DNA from: Phallus indusiatus
Lineage: Eukaryota > Basidiomycota > Agaricomycetes > Phallales > Phallaceae
Direction: 5' to 3'
Length of the DNA: 64,000 bases
NCBI GenBank assembly: GCA_027605045.1
Contig: JAQFWX010000033.1
Span: 372,001 to 436,000 of the forward strand
In this document: positions 12,601 through 23,774 of the stretch, piece after piece
How the letters are laid out: every line of letters starts with the position of its first letter
How positions within the stretch are numbered: position 1 is the first letter of the stretch
Notes under the pieces: model-generated
Told to the model about the DNA's origin: nothing
The model's database searches: none
What the model saw: the letters and a program-made list of their open reading frames with translations, nothing else
Made by a program: the position numbers and the translations under genes

Positions 12601-12606
12601 ACAAAC

Positions 12607-13550
12607 TCCAAGGATTCACAAATTGAATCACTTCCGTCATAGATTTAACGAAGAGATTTACCAGCGGTATTAGATTCCATTCATTATGCGCCTGATTGAT
12701 GAATCAGAAAAGAAAAACATGCAAGAAAACTTTAACTCAGACAACGATAGCAGCATTGACATACTCCAATCGATTTTCAGCTTGTACGACGACAAATGGC
12801 AATCCCGCAATGGTCGGATGCTAAAATACGAGCCATCCATTTTCGCCCTTCTTAGTCATTAAGAGGAGTATTAATAAATCAGCATAATGACGCACCTTGA
12901 ACGGACGAATACGCATCAAGATTGTATGAGTCCATGCAGCCTTTACAAATGGCGACTCATCTGATGTCAGACACCTCTGTTTATAAACAATGTCAGAGGG
13001 CGACCAGTTGAATGAGTCTTCCGGAGATGCTTGCCTTAAACAATAATAAAAATTCTGTGTGGCATTTTTTGACATTTTGGAGACTGAAGTCGCATGTCTT
13101 TGATTCGGGGATTCGTGCCTAAATGATCCTAATATACGGGTAAGAGACTTATTGCTATCCTGATAGATATAAAAGTAGTCGACTTGTTTAGAAAGTCAAG
13201 GACGGTTTTGATCGGCTTCATCATACCAAATATTCAGGTAAACTGTTATGCTCCAGGGTTTTCACAAATAAATTGGCGTATCCACTAACACGACCATACC
13301 CTATCGATCACATAATTTGTATGATTAATAGTTAGTCGAACGAAAAATGATTAAATGAACCCACTGCAGGCTAATTGGGCAATTGACGCTAGATTTTTTG
13401 CTTTGTATTATTATTCACTCGGATGCGGAGATAAATAATCCGCATCTCAGGTGTTTAGTGATATTTTCTTTCCCAAGGCCGATATTTTCACCATCAAGGT
13501 TCTCCGCTAAATCGCCGAATAATTCTTTGGTATGACGATTTCGAGACCTT
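12607..13550 (-). pseudogene. Fic/DOC-domain-like gene copy A, broken
   Basis: Reading leftwards, 13075-12895 encodes ESPFVKAAWTHTILMRIRPF, followed by a GTGCGT donor. The next piece has ENGxxMARILAS and TIAGLPFVVVQAENRLEYVNAA. This resembles the Fic core (AAW.H..f..IhPF.DGNGR..RiLas.pl..AGLPP). The DGNGR part is damaged by a small deletion, and the frame shifts again before TIAGLP. A conserved exon-like piece (KELFGDLAENLDGENIGL) lies at 13530-13440. Copy B at 21075-21690 has the same pieces in the same order, so these are paralogues. Fic proteins transfer AMP or related groups to target proteins; the damage suggests this copy is inactive. Confidence 0.5.
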
Positions 13551-14562
13551 GTATATTGGATAGAAACCACACGATCGTTCTGCACATTCCTGAACGTGGA
13601 TCATATTTTCCTTCCCCCGATTTCAGCACGCTCTAACATATTCTTGATGTTATTACGGTGTTATCGAGGCCTAGCGTTGATAAACAGTATTTACATGTAT
13701 GTTCTATGCGATAAATCAATTTGTGAGATGTGATTACAATCTACACATAGCATATATATAACTAGAACGCACCAAAACACCCCTTTCGGTCCATATTTTC
13801 TCGATGCCAGTGCAAGAACTTTTTCGTAGTGAACCTAACAATGGAGGTTGAGGTTTTCCTAAAGTTCAGTTGGATTACATACTCAAGTGGTTCAGGATCG
13901 GGGGGTTATATATCGACACAGAATCATTGTGATACATGACTAGCAGTGACAGTAGTAACTCATCAGGGTACCTCTGATACTGACACGAGATATTGGGTAA
14001 GGAGGAGTCCGTCAGAGAGTCATCCGTTCACGACAACACGCTGCCGCTCGTGTTAAAAACCTGCATGTATCTTTTGAAGTTTCAATAGTCCTTGTAGTTG
14101 CGTCACTCATGAGCAATTCGTTGGCTACTTCAGTTCAATGAAGCCTGTTGATGAGCTATGATTGTCAAGACTGTACATTTTCCTTTTAGCTCTTAAAGAA
14201 GAAAGGTCATTTTAGTTTGAAATGTCTGAGAATCGTTGTATCTACTCGCACGTACCAGCTAAAACGCAGCGCAAAGAAGACAACTTGGATCAGTAAAACA
14301 TTAATTCATTGGGCCTGAGAACAATTATCGCGTCGCCGCCAGTCTGAGCCAGTACCGTGGATGTTGGAATGAAGTCTCAGAACGCCCGAATCTCACCAAG
14401 AAATGCATCTTAGTATCAGAAAATCAATGAAGTTTTCGCTCATTGTCTCACATAAATATAATTTTCAGAACTCCAGTCGTCACCATCATCTATTCATCAG
14501 GAATTCCGTGATGAAACCACAATAACTCAAACACAATTTTTCCATATCTAAAAGGTGGTATT
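13551..14562. other. Intergenic stretch
   Basis: No coding signal. Bases about 13690-13770 resemble 22500-22600, so the duplicated block around the Fic-like copies extends upstream of them. Confidence 0.35.
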
Positions 14563-17374
14563 TCAATTTAGAGCTGTTACATTGGCAATCGCTAAGAAAG
14601 TAAAGCTCCACTAACATTCAGAGGAATAAGATACGAATACAGCAATTAAGACCGCGAGGAAAACTCACCAGTTGTATAGCATCCGATTCTGTTCCTTGCG
14701 GGCTCAAGACAGCTAGATCAGCTACGTCGAACTGATTAGTGACATTGTCAAAGCTATAAGACCACACTTCAGTGAAGATCTCTACAACATTTTTCTATCA
14801 AATTAATTCCTTCGACTGTACCAACGATACTACGCACGATTTTTACCGCCGTTAATGGAATCCCATAATCTGAGCTGGGCAGTTTTGAGGGAAGACACGA
14901 GATTTTCGTCTGAACACCATATTGGACGAGGTGCTTGAGGTTCAATGTCAATGCTGACTGTTGCATTGTCGCATAACTTCAAAAAACAAAGTATATAATA
15001 ATCCTCAAAACGATAAATGCCAAACGAACCTTTAGTTGACGAGTGATGCCGGCCGTCATTAGAGCTTGTTGAAAGGACCATACAACTGTGCCGTGGCTTT
15101 TTCGGAAATTAGCGGGTATTGATACTTGGATGATTTGACACGACTTACTATGATTCACGATTCAGCACGCTAATCTGTGTGCGGTTACTTGACAATGCCG
15201 GATTGGCAACAAACATGCCGATGTTCGTTAAAAGACCTGGCAGAAATTTGCATCAACTGCAAGCAAAGTGAAAGAAATGGTTTTCCCGTACCTTTAGGAT
15301 ATGGCTGGAGCAATTCCACAACGCGCTGTAGAAGAGAGGCCGGTACGTTGGAAGCGAAAAGTAAACTGAAACCCAAGTCGCTATGCATGACCTAGATATA
15401 CATATAATGAAATCTCATCGTCGACGGAAGCTTGCAAGAAAAAGAAATGCTTACATCAACTTTTGATCCATCATCATGTAGTGATAAAGCGTAGAATGTC
15501 ACATCTTCGGGATTCGATGTGTCTTTCAGGTTAAGCAACGCATCATCCAAACCAGAGCGAACAATATAATCTTTCCAGCGAGCTTGAACAACATCTCCTT
15601 TGACTTCAACACTGAAAAATTCAGCGGCGCGTTGTTCCCAGATTTCTGCGTATTGTTCTGCTTTTGATGCTGCATCTGGTATTCCATCTAGAACTAGCAC
15701 GCCGGCATTGACTAACCGAGCAAGAGCTCGCAGGGAAGAAGACACCAGTGCTACGTTGACATCAAACGGAATTGTCCCGTATCCCAAACCTTCGTTAGAG
15801 TCGCGCCAATTTCCGACTGGTTGGCCGGGACGAAGGTGAAGCAGGTTCTGAACACTTGGATCAAAAGCAAAGGGTTCCGCTCTGTTAAGGTTGTATATTG
15901 CGTTTCTGGCCAGTAGATCGTGATATGAGACACCGGTATTTGAGTTGTTTAGGGCCGCCACAGTTGACAAAAAAGGTTGCGCTCGTCCTGTACCTTGAGG
16001 AATATCAAGAAGATAGTGGGCAACAACTGGAAGGACATATAGGTCTGTATCTATCATTCTGGAGAGCAAAATTGAGTTGGAATGAGCAGTTTTGAGTGTA
16101 CGTAGAGTAAGCGCATACTTGTAATCATAAAATGGAGTATCTCCCAATTGTGGCATCCCATTTTCAATGTTGATGAACGACGCATAATCTCCGATAGTCT
16201 CTTCATGACATGCTGCGCCCGTCGAATTCAGTCTCTCAAAGACAGCACCAAGAATAGATTCTGAAGCTTCAGACGTTATAATTGGCATCAATAATCGAAG
16301 CGCAATCATAGTGTCCTAATAAGATGTCTCTCTCGTAGTGAAAATTAAGCTATTCAGGATACACTTACTCGGCCAAAGTAGGTAAGGAAACGCCATCCTC
16401 CGGCAAGACTTTTAGTTTGATATGTTAAGAAACTAATCTGCATGCACTTTAGCTTGACCCAAAAGTATTACAAGTATATTTCACTAGCCTGTTGTCCGTC
16501 GACGTTGACGCCATCTGCTAAGCCCTGTAGCGCTTTAGCTCCCGCGGCGTTGTCCGCTTGAGAGTCCTGCAAGAAGAACCCGGACGGACCCAATCCCACA
16601 AACGATGTTTCATTACAAACTACGGACCATCTCAGCGTGCCCATTTTGGTTGAATCAGGTAGCTGGAAAAGGACTGTCGGTGCCGCGATTTCATCTACTG
16701 GAGGGGTAATATTGAAAACCATGTTATCTTCGGCTGACATAATGAAGTCCATTCCAAGTGATGAGTTGATCCATTTTCTGTGTAAGTGTAGGAAGCTGCT
16801 GTTTGAGGACGAGATCGTGTAGTTGAATATCTAGAAAAATCTGGTCAACAATCTGCCGAATATGGAAAGATATAATCAATACCTCGTGCATGGTCCCATC
16901 TCCTTCAACGCTGTATGGCTGGTTAAGTACGACATAAATATACGATACAAGACAACATTACTAGTCACGCATAGCCCTTACGGCCCCAATAATCGTCACC
17001 CCAAGGCTCGCATCAGCATTGAAAGACAGTTGGCCTTGTACGCCGACGTTATTGAAGTTACCGTTAACGTCTTGAAGTGCGCCGTCGACGAGCTGGACAG
17101 AAAGATTTTGAACAGGATCCGAGGGAAGGAAGTACGCCAACGTTCCGCTATTCCCAGCCGGCATGGCCACCACAAAACGCTGCAAGCTATCGGAAGCATT
17201 CGGACTGGTCAACAAAACTTGGACCGCGGTGGTGTTGGACCGCCAGAAATAGTTATCGAACCCTCCGGTGGAAATGTGAAGATTCAGGTCTGAATTCGAG
17301 CTGGCAGGACTTTGAGATAAAACGGAGAGAAAGAGGGACGATGTAGTCAGGCATGGATAAAGCCAGTGGGGCAT
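14563..17374 (-). CDS. Secreted six-hairpin-glycosidase-like protein
   Basis: Twelve exons join in frame: 17374-16982, 16918-16883, 16830-16489, 16437-16369, 16315-16119, 16058-15455, 15391-15292, 15236-15149, 15096-15030, 14976-14847, 14781-14669 and 14610-14563 (2187 nt, 728 residues). The N-terminus (MPHWLYPCLTTSSLFLSVLS) looks like a signal peptide, and several N-x-S/T sites suit a secreted protein. Recognisable stretches are GGWRFLTYFGRDTMIALRLL, CHEETIGDYASF, YDYKMIDTDLYVLPVVAHYL, VGNWRDSNEGLGYGTIPFDVN, YHGTVVWSFQQALM and QLRLWDSI. These fit the (alpha/alpha)6-barrel proteins of mushrooms usually annotated six-hairpin glycosidase; acidic residues in NWRDSNEG and CHEE could be catalytic. 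The substrate is unknown. Intron 3 needs a GC-AG donor (CAACAG/GCTAGT); the others are GT-AG. No frameshift was found. Confidence 0.75.
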
Positions 17375-17454
17375 AGTCGTAATGTAACTGTAAGATTGAC
17401 CCGGACCAAATTGGCTTAGCTATATACCGCGAACGGCCAGAGTTTATAGTATCG

Positions 17455-17994
17455 GAAGACATTTGGAATAAGCTGCACTAAAGACAGGATCAGAAGGAAT
17501 CTAACGGAGTCATTATTAGAAAATTCCATGCCTATGGAGAATCCGATCATGGGATACTATGCCGTCATTGTCGCCATCGTTCTTTGAATTCATCAAGCAA
17601 ACTTGCAACACACCTGGGACTCTTCTCCACAAACTAACGATAGTCATATGGCAAACATATGACCCAAGTATCCGAGAACTTGACTTGGATTCGAAACTTT
17701 GTTCAATTTAGCCATGTGGTGGAGCGAACTAAACCGATCGACAATCTCAAAAAACGCACGTCAATCAATGACAGCATACTCACATGATTGAATAAACATC
17801 ATCCTAATGTCCGCTAATCAATGTTATTTAATGAAATATAGTTGCTACTTGAGGTTCAAGAAGGAGATAGAAAACTTTAGTGAGCATGTTGCGATGGAAG
17901 TAAAGTAATCACGTGGGTTACGTAAATACACATTAGTCATCATCAACCCTTCTCCTGAACTAGACACGACATCGGATGCAGCAAAGTGACTTCG
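17455..17994. repeat. Diverged copy of the TBC-gene upstream region
   Basis: Blocks here (ACATTTGGAATAAGCTGCA at 17459, CATCAACCCTTCTCCTGAAC at 17941, and stretches between) match 23446-23774, the region upstream of the intact TBC gene, in the same orientation with substitutions and small indels. It also lies just upstream of the glycosidase-like gene. Confidence 0.8.
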
Positions 17995-18160
17995 ATGACA
18001 TTCAAGTCATCACATTTCCGAACGTCAACCGTCTCAACCGATTCTGGAATACCGTCTAGAGAGCTCCAAGTGAGAGATGTAGTCCTGAATTGCGACATCA
18101 TCCGTCTACAAGAGCTGTGTTTGCTACCTGCGGATTTGGAAATGGACGTAAATATGCTTG
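17995..18160 (+). pseudogene. Truncated first exon of the TBC-domain gene
   Basis: This matches exon 1 of the TBC gene (23775-23941), including the shared DIIRLQELxLLP stretch and the splice donor GCTTG/GTAAGTTTTCC. One base is missing at about 18130 (CCTGCGG instead of CCTGGCGG), which shifts the frame, and no later exon is present. After the donor the sequence passes at about 18178 into a piece resembling the F-box gene. It is a dead fragment from a segmental duplication. Confidence 0.8.
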
Positions 18161-18177
18161 GTAAGTTTTCCATATTT

Positions 18178-18236
18178 CATGGGCGGAAGATCGAACAATG
18201 GCGCTGGTAAATTTTTTGTTTGAAGGAGAATCAAAT
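18178..18236. repeat. F-box-gene fragment joined to the TBC fragment
   Basis: GGCGGAAGATCGAACAATGG and the bases up to 18236 match the internal F-box gene segment at about 19692-19738 (GGGGGAAGATCTAGCAATGG on the plus strand). From about 18400 to 18703 the sequence matches the F-box 3' flank also found at 581-790. Confidence 0.65.
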
Positions 18237-18703
18237 TCCAAAAACGCCGAAATGGCAACTTCGCGCATTCTACAAAGTCAAGGACTTGTTCAACACGGCT
18301 GACACCTCCCGGGAATTACATACGAGTGATATGGAGACACTATGATCGGGATGTTGAGAGTTGCTCTCGAATTATCCAGTGCCGATTTTAAACTTTTTGG
18401 GAACGCACCTGGTTGGAGTTGCAATGTGGAGGGACCTGTACATGTGTAGGAGAGGGTGTGGGCTCAAGTTGTGTTTGTCGAACTATTGAAACAAATTTTG
18501 CGTATACTTCTCGCAACTTGATTTCTTCAAAAAGAAAGCATTGTTGGATCCTCATTCATCGAAATTCCGTACTGCACGGTGAGAACTCGACACTGGTCAG
18601 TGATCTCGGATTTATCTCCCAATGATTGGTTGGAATACGTATACCGAAGGGGTTTTTTTATTCCAGATATTTTCAGCGGACAACCATCATGCTACATTAT
18701 TAC

Positions 18704-20376
18704 TCATCTATCCCTGGGGCGAACAACCACAACCCCTTTTTTGTTCGAAACGATTTCTATATTCTTGCATCTTTCAATAAATAAGTTTATCCCGCGAGTT
18801 TCCAAAATCTTAGCTCGAGTCCTCGTAGCCGCGCGAAGAACAGCATCAGCAAGTGAGTCTGTGAATATACCAGGATTTGTTAGTATCAGCTTTTTGAGTT
18901 CCAAACCTGCTGGCAGCAAATTCAGAACCTGAATGACATTAACTTTGCTCGACCGAGTACGTGAAAGAAAGTCTAATCCAAATGTATGGAGGCAAGGAAA
19001 CGATCTGGGTATGTCAATAATCCAAGGAACATCCCAGGCATAAGGGCCTAACTCTAGGTGTGTGATTCTGGGCATAGAGCGTACAAAATCCAGAATCGGG
19101 GTTAGATAATTGAATATAGGCGGCCCCCTAGGAAGGATGCTTTCTATCTCAAGTGGAGGATCAGAGTGCGGAATACAATTAGGTGCTGAGGAGATTTTGA
19201 AGAGCCCTCCCTCAAAATCAACGGCTATATATAAAGAACTGTGGTTTGAAAAACAAGACAATACCCCAGATGGGACTGGCTCGAAAATGTTGAAAGATAT
19301 GGGTACGGTTGTAGTTGCAACCGATGGGGACTGGTGAGATCTTTGTAAAGGTGGGCTGAAACTATGGCGCAAACGGAGCTCGGACAGCAACGGCGTCGAA
19401 ATTTGGATGTGAGACGAGAGTTCCCGAATATATTGATAGCCTGATTCTGCGTATGACGTCATTGCGAGTCGTCTGAGGAAAGGAAAGTCCAATCTTGAGA
19501 TTGATTTTGCTACTCCTCTAGTGATATCTCCCTTGACACCATCAAAATCTATGGAACGACACTCTATATCACATTGAAAAGTACGGCAATCTAGATCGCA
19601 TAGAAGAGGGCAGCAGCGAAGGAAGCTCAGGAGCTTGGAAAGAGCAGGCAAATTCGGTGGAAATGCAAGTTTGAAATGCGTCAGATTAGTGGGGGGAAGA
19701 TCTAGCAATGGCGCTGGTAAATTTATTGCTTGAAGCCGGAGCACTTGGAGACAGGGAATGTTCAACCAAAAGACTTTTTCCAATGGTGGCAAGGCAATTG
19801 GAGGAGCAAGTGGGATATGATTATGCATGTGAATATCCAGGTGCCTTATTTGAAGCGAAAGCTCGTTTAATTCTCGAAATGCATGTTGAATTCTAACGAG
19901 CTCGCGGTCCGAAAGATGTAAAGTTAGGGAACATAGGCGGGGTACAATGATGTTTGCTTTAGATTCGAGATAATCAATGAAAAAGCATTCTCGTGGATTA
20001 TTCCGAATCAAAGTGAGAGGAGCATTCCCGGACCGACTCATAAACAAATCGAGAATTGGGTTTGGGCTGCTGAGATCTACAAAAGCCCATAAAGCCGGCC
20101 ATGCTAGCATAGAGTTCCTCCAATGATGACAAGTATGTGAGAGCGCAAGTATAGTGTTTACAGGAGAAGTTGAGTCGCGGACGACTAACACGAAGATACT
20201 GTAGAGTATATCTGTGATCACTCTATTCACCGCAAGCTTGGAGTTTTGTTCTTGGGCGCTCCTAGTCAAGACAAGGTGAGGAGGCTTTATAAGCTATGTG
20301 CATTAATATTAGACTATATAACTCACGCAATTTTTTTTTCACTTTGATACTCAGGAGTGTGGTCTATACGGTTCAT
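18704..20376 (-). CDS. F-box protein with leucine-rich C-terminal part
   Basis: Two exons: 20376-20327 (ATG at 20374-20376, MNRIDHTPEYQSE) and 20261-18704. They join in phase across a GTGAGT...TAG intron to give 535 residues. The longest single open frame starts at a TTG, so the upstream exon is preferred. The N-terminus has an F-box-like stretch (VITDILYSIFVLVVRD...ALSHTCHHWRNSMLAWPALWAFVDL), followed by repeated leucine-rich strands (PLEKVFWLNIPCLQVLRLQA, LTHFKLAFPPNLPALSKLLSF). This is the common architecture of basidiomycete F-box proteins, adaptors that bring substrates to SCF ubiquitin ligases. A close relative of its C-terminal third lies at 2-580, and a fragment at 18178-18236. Confidence 0.8.
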
Positions 20377-21070
20377 GGCAGTGTTTAAAAGCGCAGTGAA
20401 AGGACAGTCAGGTTGCAGTCAAGGCCTCTGAGTAGTGCGAGGTCATGGAATATGACTTCATCCGCCGTGTCATTCACACAGCGGCCCGTTACGACATCAG
20501 TTACAACACCTTATGACCTTATGAACGCTAACGCATGCCATAATAGTGTCCCACGACTGTGCGTTAACAGCAACATTACATATTACATTGCCATCTTTCT
20601 AGCAAAATTTCGATTCAACCACATTTTACAACATTCCCACACAAGCCACAATTCTTCACCGGCCTTTTCTACCGCAGAAAATTCTATAGTGTAGATACTG
20701 AGTCGCCGCTACACGGTGCGCAGACTCAATACGCGAAATAAAACTGAAGTGTGATAAGATGATTTGATTCGAACTAAAGTGAGGATTAAATACAAAATCT
20801 CTGGGGACCGTAATGTAATTAGAAACTAATAAAATGAGGACGGAAATATGAGGACAGAAATATGAGAACAAGAAAACGAGGACAGAGAGAAATGGGGACA
20901 AGACGTTGAGGACGATAGGACTCTAACAGGCGCTAAACGACTCCGTGTAGGGAGCTACCTCCCTTACAAATTACAATAGTGTTTTTACATATTCAACCCA
21001 GTTACGGATTGGGCGAAGTCAAGCATCGCTTTAATAAACACGTTTACCAAAAGCGTTAATTTTTTTTGTC
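20377..21070. other. Intergenic stretch
   Basis: No gene. Short purine-rich repeats (variants of GAGGACAGAAATATGAG) lie at about 20825-20900. AT-rich otherwise. Confidence 0.35.
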
Positions 21071-21074
21071 TGTG

Positions 21075-21690
21075 CGCCTGATGATGAGTCAGAAAAGAAC
21101 AACATGCAATAAATTATTAACTCAGACCATGAAGGCCGCGTTTATATATTCTGGTCTGTGTTCGTGCTTGACGATAATGAAGGGACAACCTGCTGTGAAA
21201 AGAGGAACCGATGCTAAAATTCGCGCCATCAATCCGTTCTTGTGCTTCGTAGTTATCAGCAAGGAGTTTAATTAACCAACATCACAATTCACGTACCTCG
21301 AATGGGCGGATGGCCATAAATGCCGTGTGAATCCACGCAGCCTTCAAAAGTGGATCTTGTGTAGAATCGTAGATCGCAAATTATTTCAGGGATTTCGATC
21401 TCTGATGCATGTCGTATGTCCTTTAAAGGGTCTGTACCCTATCGGTCACATAATTTATAAGATTATGTAGACAGTCGAACGAAAAATGATTGAATGAACC
21501 CACCGCAGGCTAATCGGCCAAAGTCCTTCGACGCCGTTGATATTGACTTTTCGATTTGTATTATCCACTCAGACGCGGAGATATACAAATCGGGGCCATC
21601 GAGTGTTTAGTGATCCCAACTTGAAGACCGATATTTTCACCATCAAGGTTCTCCGTCAAATCGCCGAATAATTCTTTCGAGTACGATGTA
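21075..21690 (-). pseudogene. Fic/DOC-domain-like gene copy B, partial
   Basis: Leftward reading gives KELFGDLTENLDGENIGLQ (about 21680-21610), DPLLKAAWIHTAFMAIRPFE (about 21355-21295, then a GTACGT donor), and GLMARILASVPLFTAGCPF followed by RPEYINAA (about 21205-21090), ending at a stop. This is the Fic core order; the usual DGNGR reads as NGLM here, so the Arg of the motif is lost. Non-coding bases between the exons also match copy A at 12607-13550, showing a segmental duplication. An intact gene could have been missed if the missing exon is unusual, but no complete model could be built. Confidence 0.5.
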
Positions 21691-22640
21691 TAACTTCATC
21701 AAAGCCTTGTACATCAAACTTTGATGAGATTGCTCCACGCTTGTAACAATAATTTCATTTTTTTCTAAGACTGATTCAGCAGTCCATTAGGATGAACTTC
21801 AATAAAGAGGTCGAGGGGATACATACATTGCATGACAATCCGGTGTCATTCACAGATTCCAATTTCCTTCCATGACGAACCTCTTTTTTTTTAAAGTCAA
21901 GGAGTCATTACAAAAAGCAAACATTATGGGAGATGAAAGTGTTGGAAATATGGGGAGATGTACTAGTAGAGACATGAGATGGACATAAGATGGGGCACAT
22001 GATGGTGGAGACAAACAGCCTACAGGGAGTAATACTTGGGGAGCGTCACATTTTATAGAGTAATCCTCCCGTGACCAGTCTGGTGGGGAGTAGGGACCAA
22101 GAGGACCGGGGATAAATGATACGTAGTGTACTGTTAATATATGGAATCTGACGCTACAAACTCCAACATTGGAAAGTGAAGTAGTAATCACAATTTCAAT
22201 ATCACGAGAGTTAATCAGCATAAGTACAATCAATGAGCATAAAACAAATTCCTTCAACGTTCCAATCAGTTTATTAAATACGGGACCATTGCATCCGATT
22301 CTTCTAGCATTCTTTCAGCATCATAGTAGAGTTTACGAGCTTGTCGCTCATAATCTTCAAGAATATGCTGTTCTCAAACATGATGCTATGTAAGGTACTG
22401 AAAGGTGCTTTTTATAAAAATTCTCAGTGATCTCTAGATGTTCGAATGCACTCTCGAACTCTCTCAGTGCCTCTTTTCTTTGTCATTCAAGTTGAGGTTA
22501 AAGGTTGTTATCTTTATCTATCCTACTTATGTGATAAGTCAATTTCTGCGAAGTGTGATTACAATCCCCACATAAATCAGCCTATAAATACATGGACCAG
22601 TTTTCCCCAAGTTCTGTCCATCGGAATTGACCAATGGTCA
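21691..22640. other. Intergenic stretch
   Basis: Nothing coding. Purine-rich stretch at 21900-22060. Bases 22490-22620 resemble 13690-13770. Confidence 0.35.
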
Positions 22641-22689
22641 ATCCGAGTGGATGGAAACTGGAGGAAATTTTTGTTCGAACAAAGTATCA

Positions 22690-23452
22690 ATTATATTACG
22701 AATATTTAATGAGAACGAGAGTCTCTCACACAAGTCCAGAATCTTATTCTTCAGCGAATAAAGAACTCGTTTTAAGCCTATGATACTCCCTTCACTTGGT
22801 TTTCGCTTCGCACTGGTAGGCATACTAAAGCTTGATCCTCTTGACGAAGACATGACTCACTAGCAGCGCGCGAACACGGCAGATAAATGGGTACGACTAC
22901 TCCGGTTGACATCAAAAATGAAAGCGTCGGAGACGTGGATCTTGCAGGAGTAGTCGAAGACGACATGGTAGCGGTTGGAGGTGATAAAGACGATGACGGT
23001 AAAATACCGGAAGTCTTTTGAGAGTGTGAATGAGGTGGTGGCAATGGTGGCAGTTGTGATGATGACGATGATATCGTAGCTGGGATGATTTTGTATGAGA
23101 TTATCATACATAGCTCGAGCCAAAACTGGGCGCGGACGAGGACTTTGACCGTTGACGTGATAGGTGTGGCAAAACTAATACCCCAATCACAGCTGTTTTC
23201 CTTCTAACGACGTCTCCGGGAGTGGAGGTAATGGTTGGTACAAGTGAAGGTGGAGGAACGGGAGAATGTCTTATGCCCGGTACAGGCAGTCCCGTCGATA
23301 ACGGATGAACTAAAGAAATGGGAGGGATATTTATTGAATTCGGAAATATCGGTCCCTTCGTCCCAACAAGCTAATCTTAGCCTCTGTCGGATCGCAACCA
23401 CGGCAGGTACTGTTCCAAACATAGGTGGCGCGGAGCCAGGAGAGATAGACAT
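22690..23452 (-). CDS. Ser/Pro-rich hypothetical protein, uncertain
   Basis: An ATG at 23450-23452 opens a frame (MSISPGSAPPMFGTVPAV) divergently from the TBC gene. Further left, other frames contain Ser/Thr/Pro-rich stretches (SSSSSQLPPLPPPHSHSQKT, TTPARSTSPTLSF) and a basic stretch (TSAKRKPSEGS). These may be exons of one intron-rich regulator-like gene or a decayed one. I could not join them convincingly. The same ATG context also occurs in the duplicated region at 17458-17462, but the sequence downstream of it differs. Confidence 0.25.
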
Positions 23453-23774
23453 TTGGAATAAGCTGCACGAAAAACGAGATCAGAAGGAATTTAACGGAGT
23501 TATTAAAATTTCATGCCTATGAAGAATCCGACCATGGGATACTATGCCGTCGCCATCGTTCTTTGAACTCATCTGGAACTCTTCTCCACAAACTGACAAT
23601 AGTGATATGGTAAACATATGAGTATCCGAGAACTTGACCTGTTCAATTTAGCCATGTTGTCGCGTAACTAGGTGAAGCAAAGTAGTCACGTGGATTACGT
23701 AAATCTACATTAGTCATCGTCATCAACCCTTCTCCTGAACTCGACACGACATCGGATGCAGCAAAGTGACTTCA

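Noticed and set aside
9572..17374. Psilocybin-type or other secondary-metabolite cluster around the decarboxylase
   Set aside because: No kinase, methyltransferase, P450 or dedicated transporter adjoins it; the neighbours are relics and a glycosidase.
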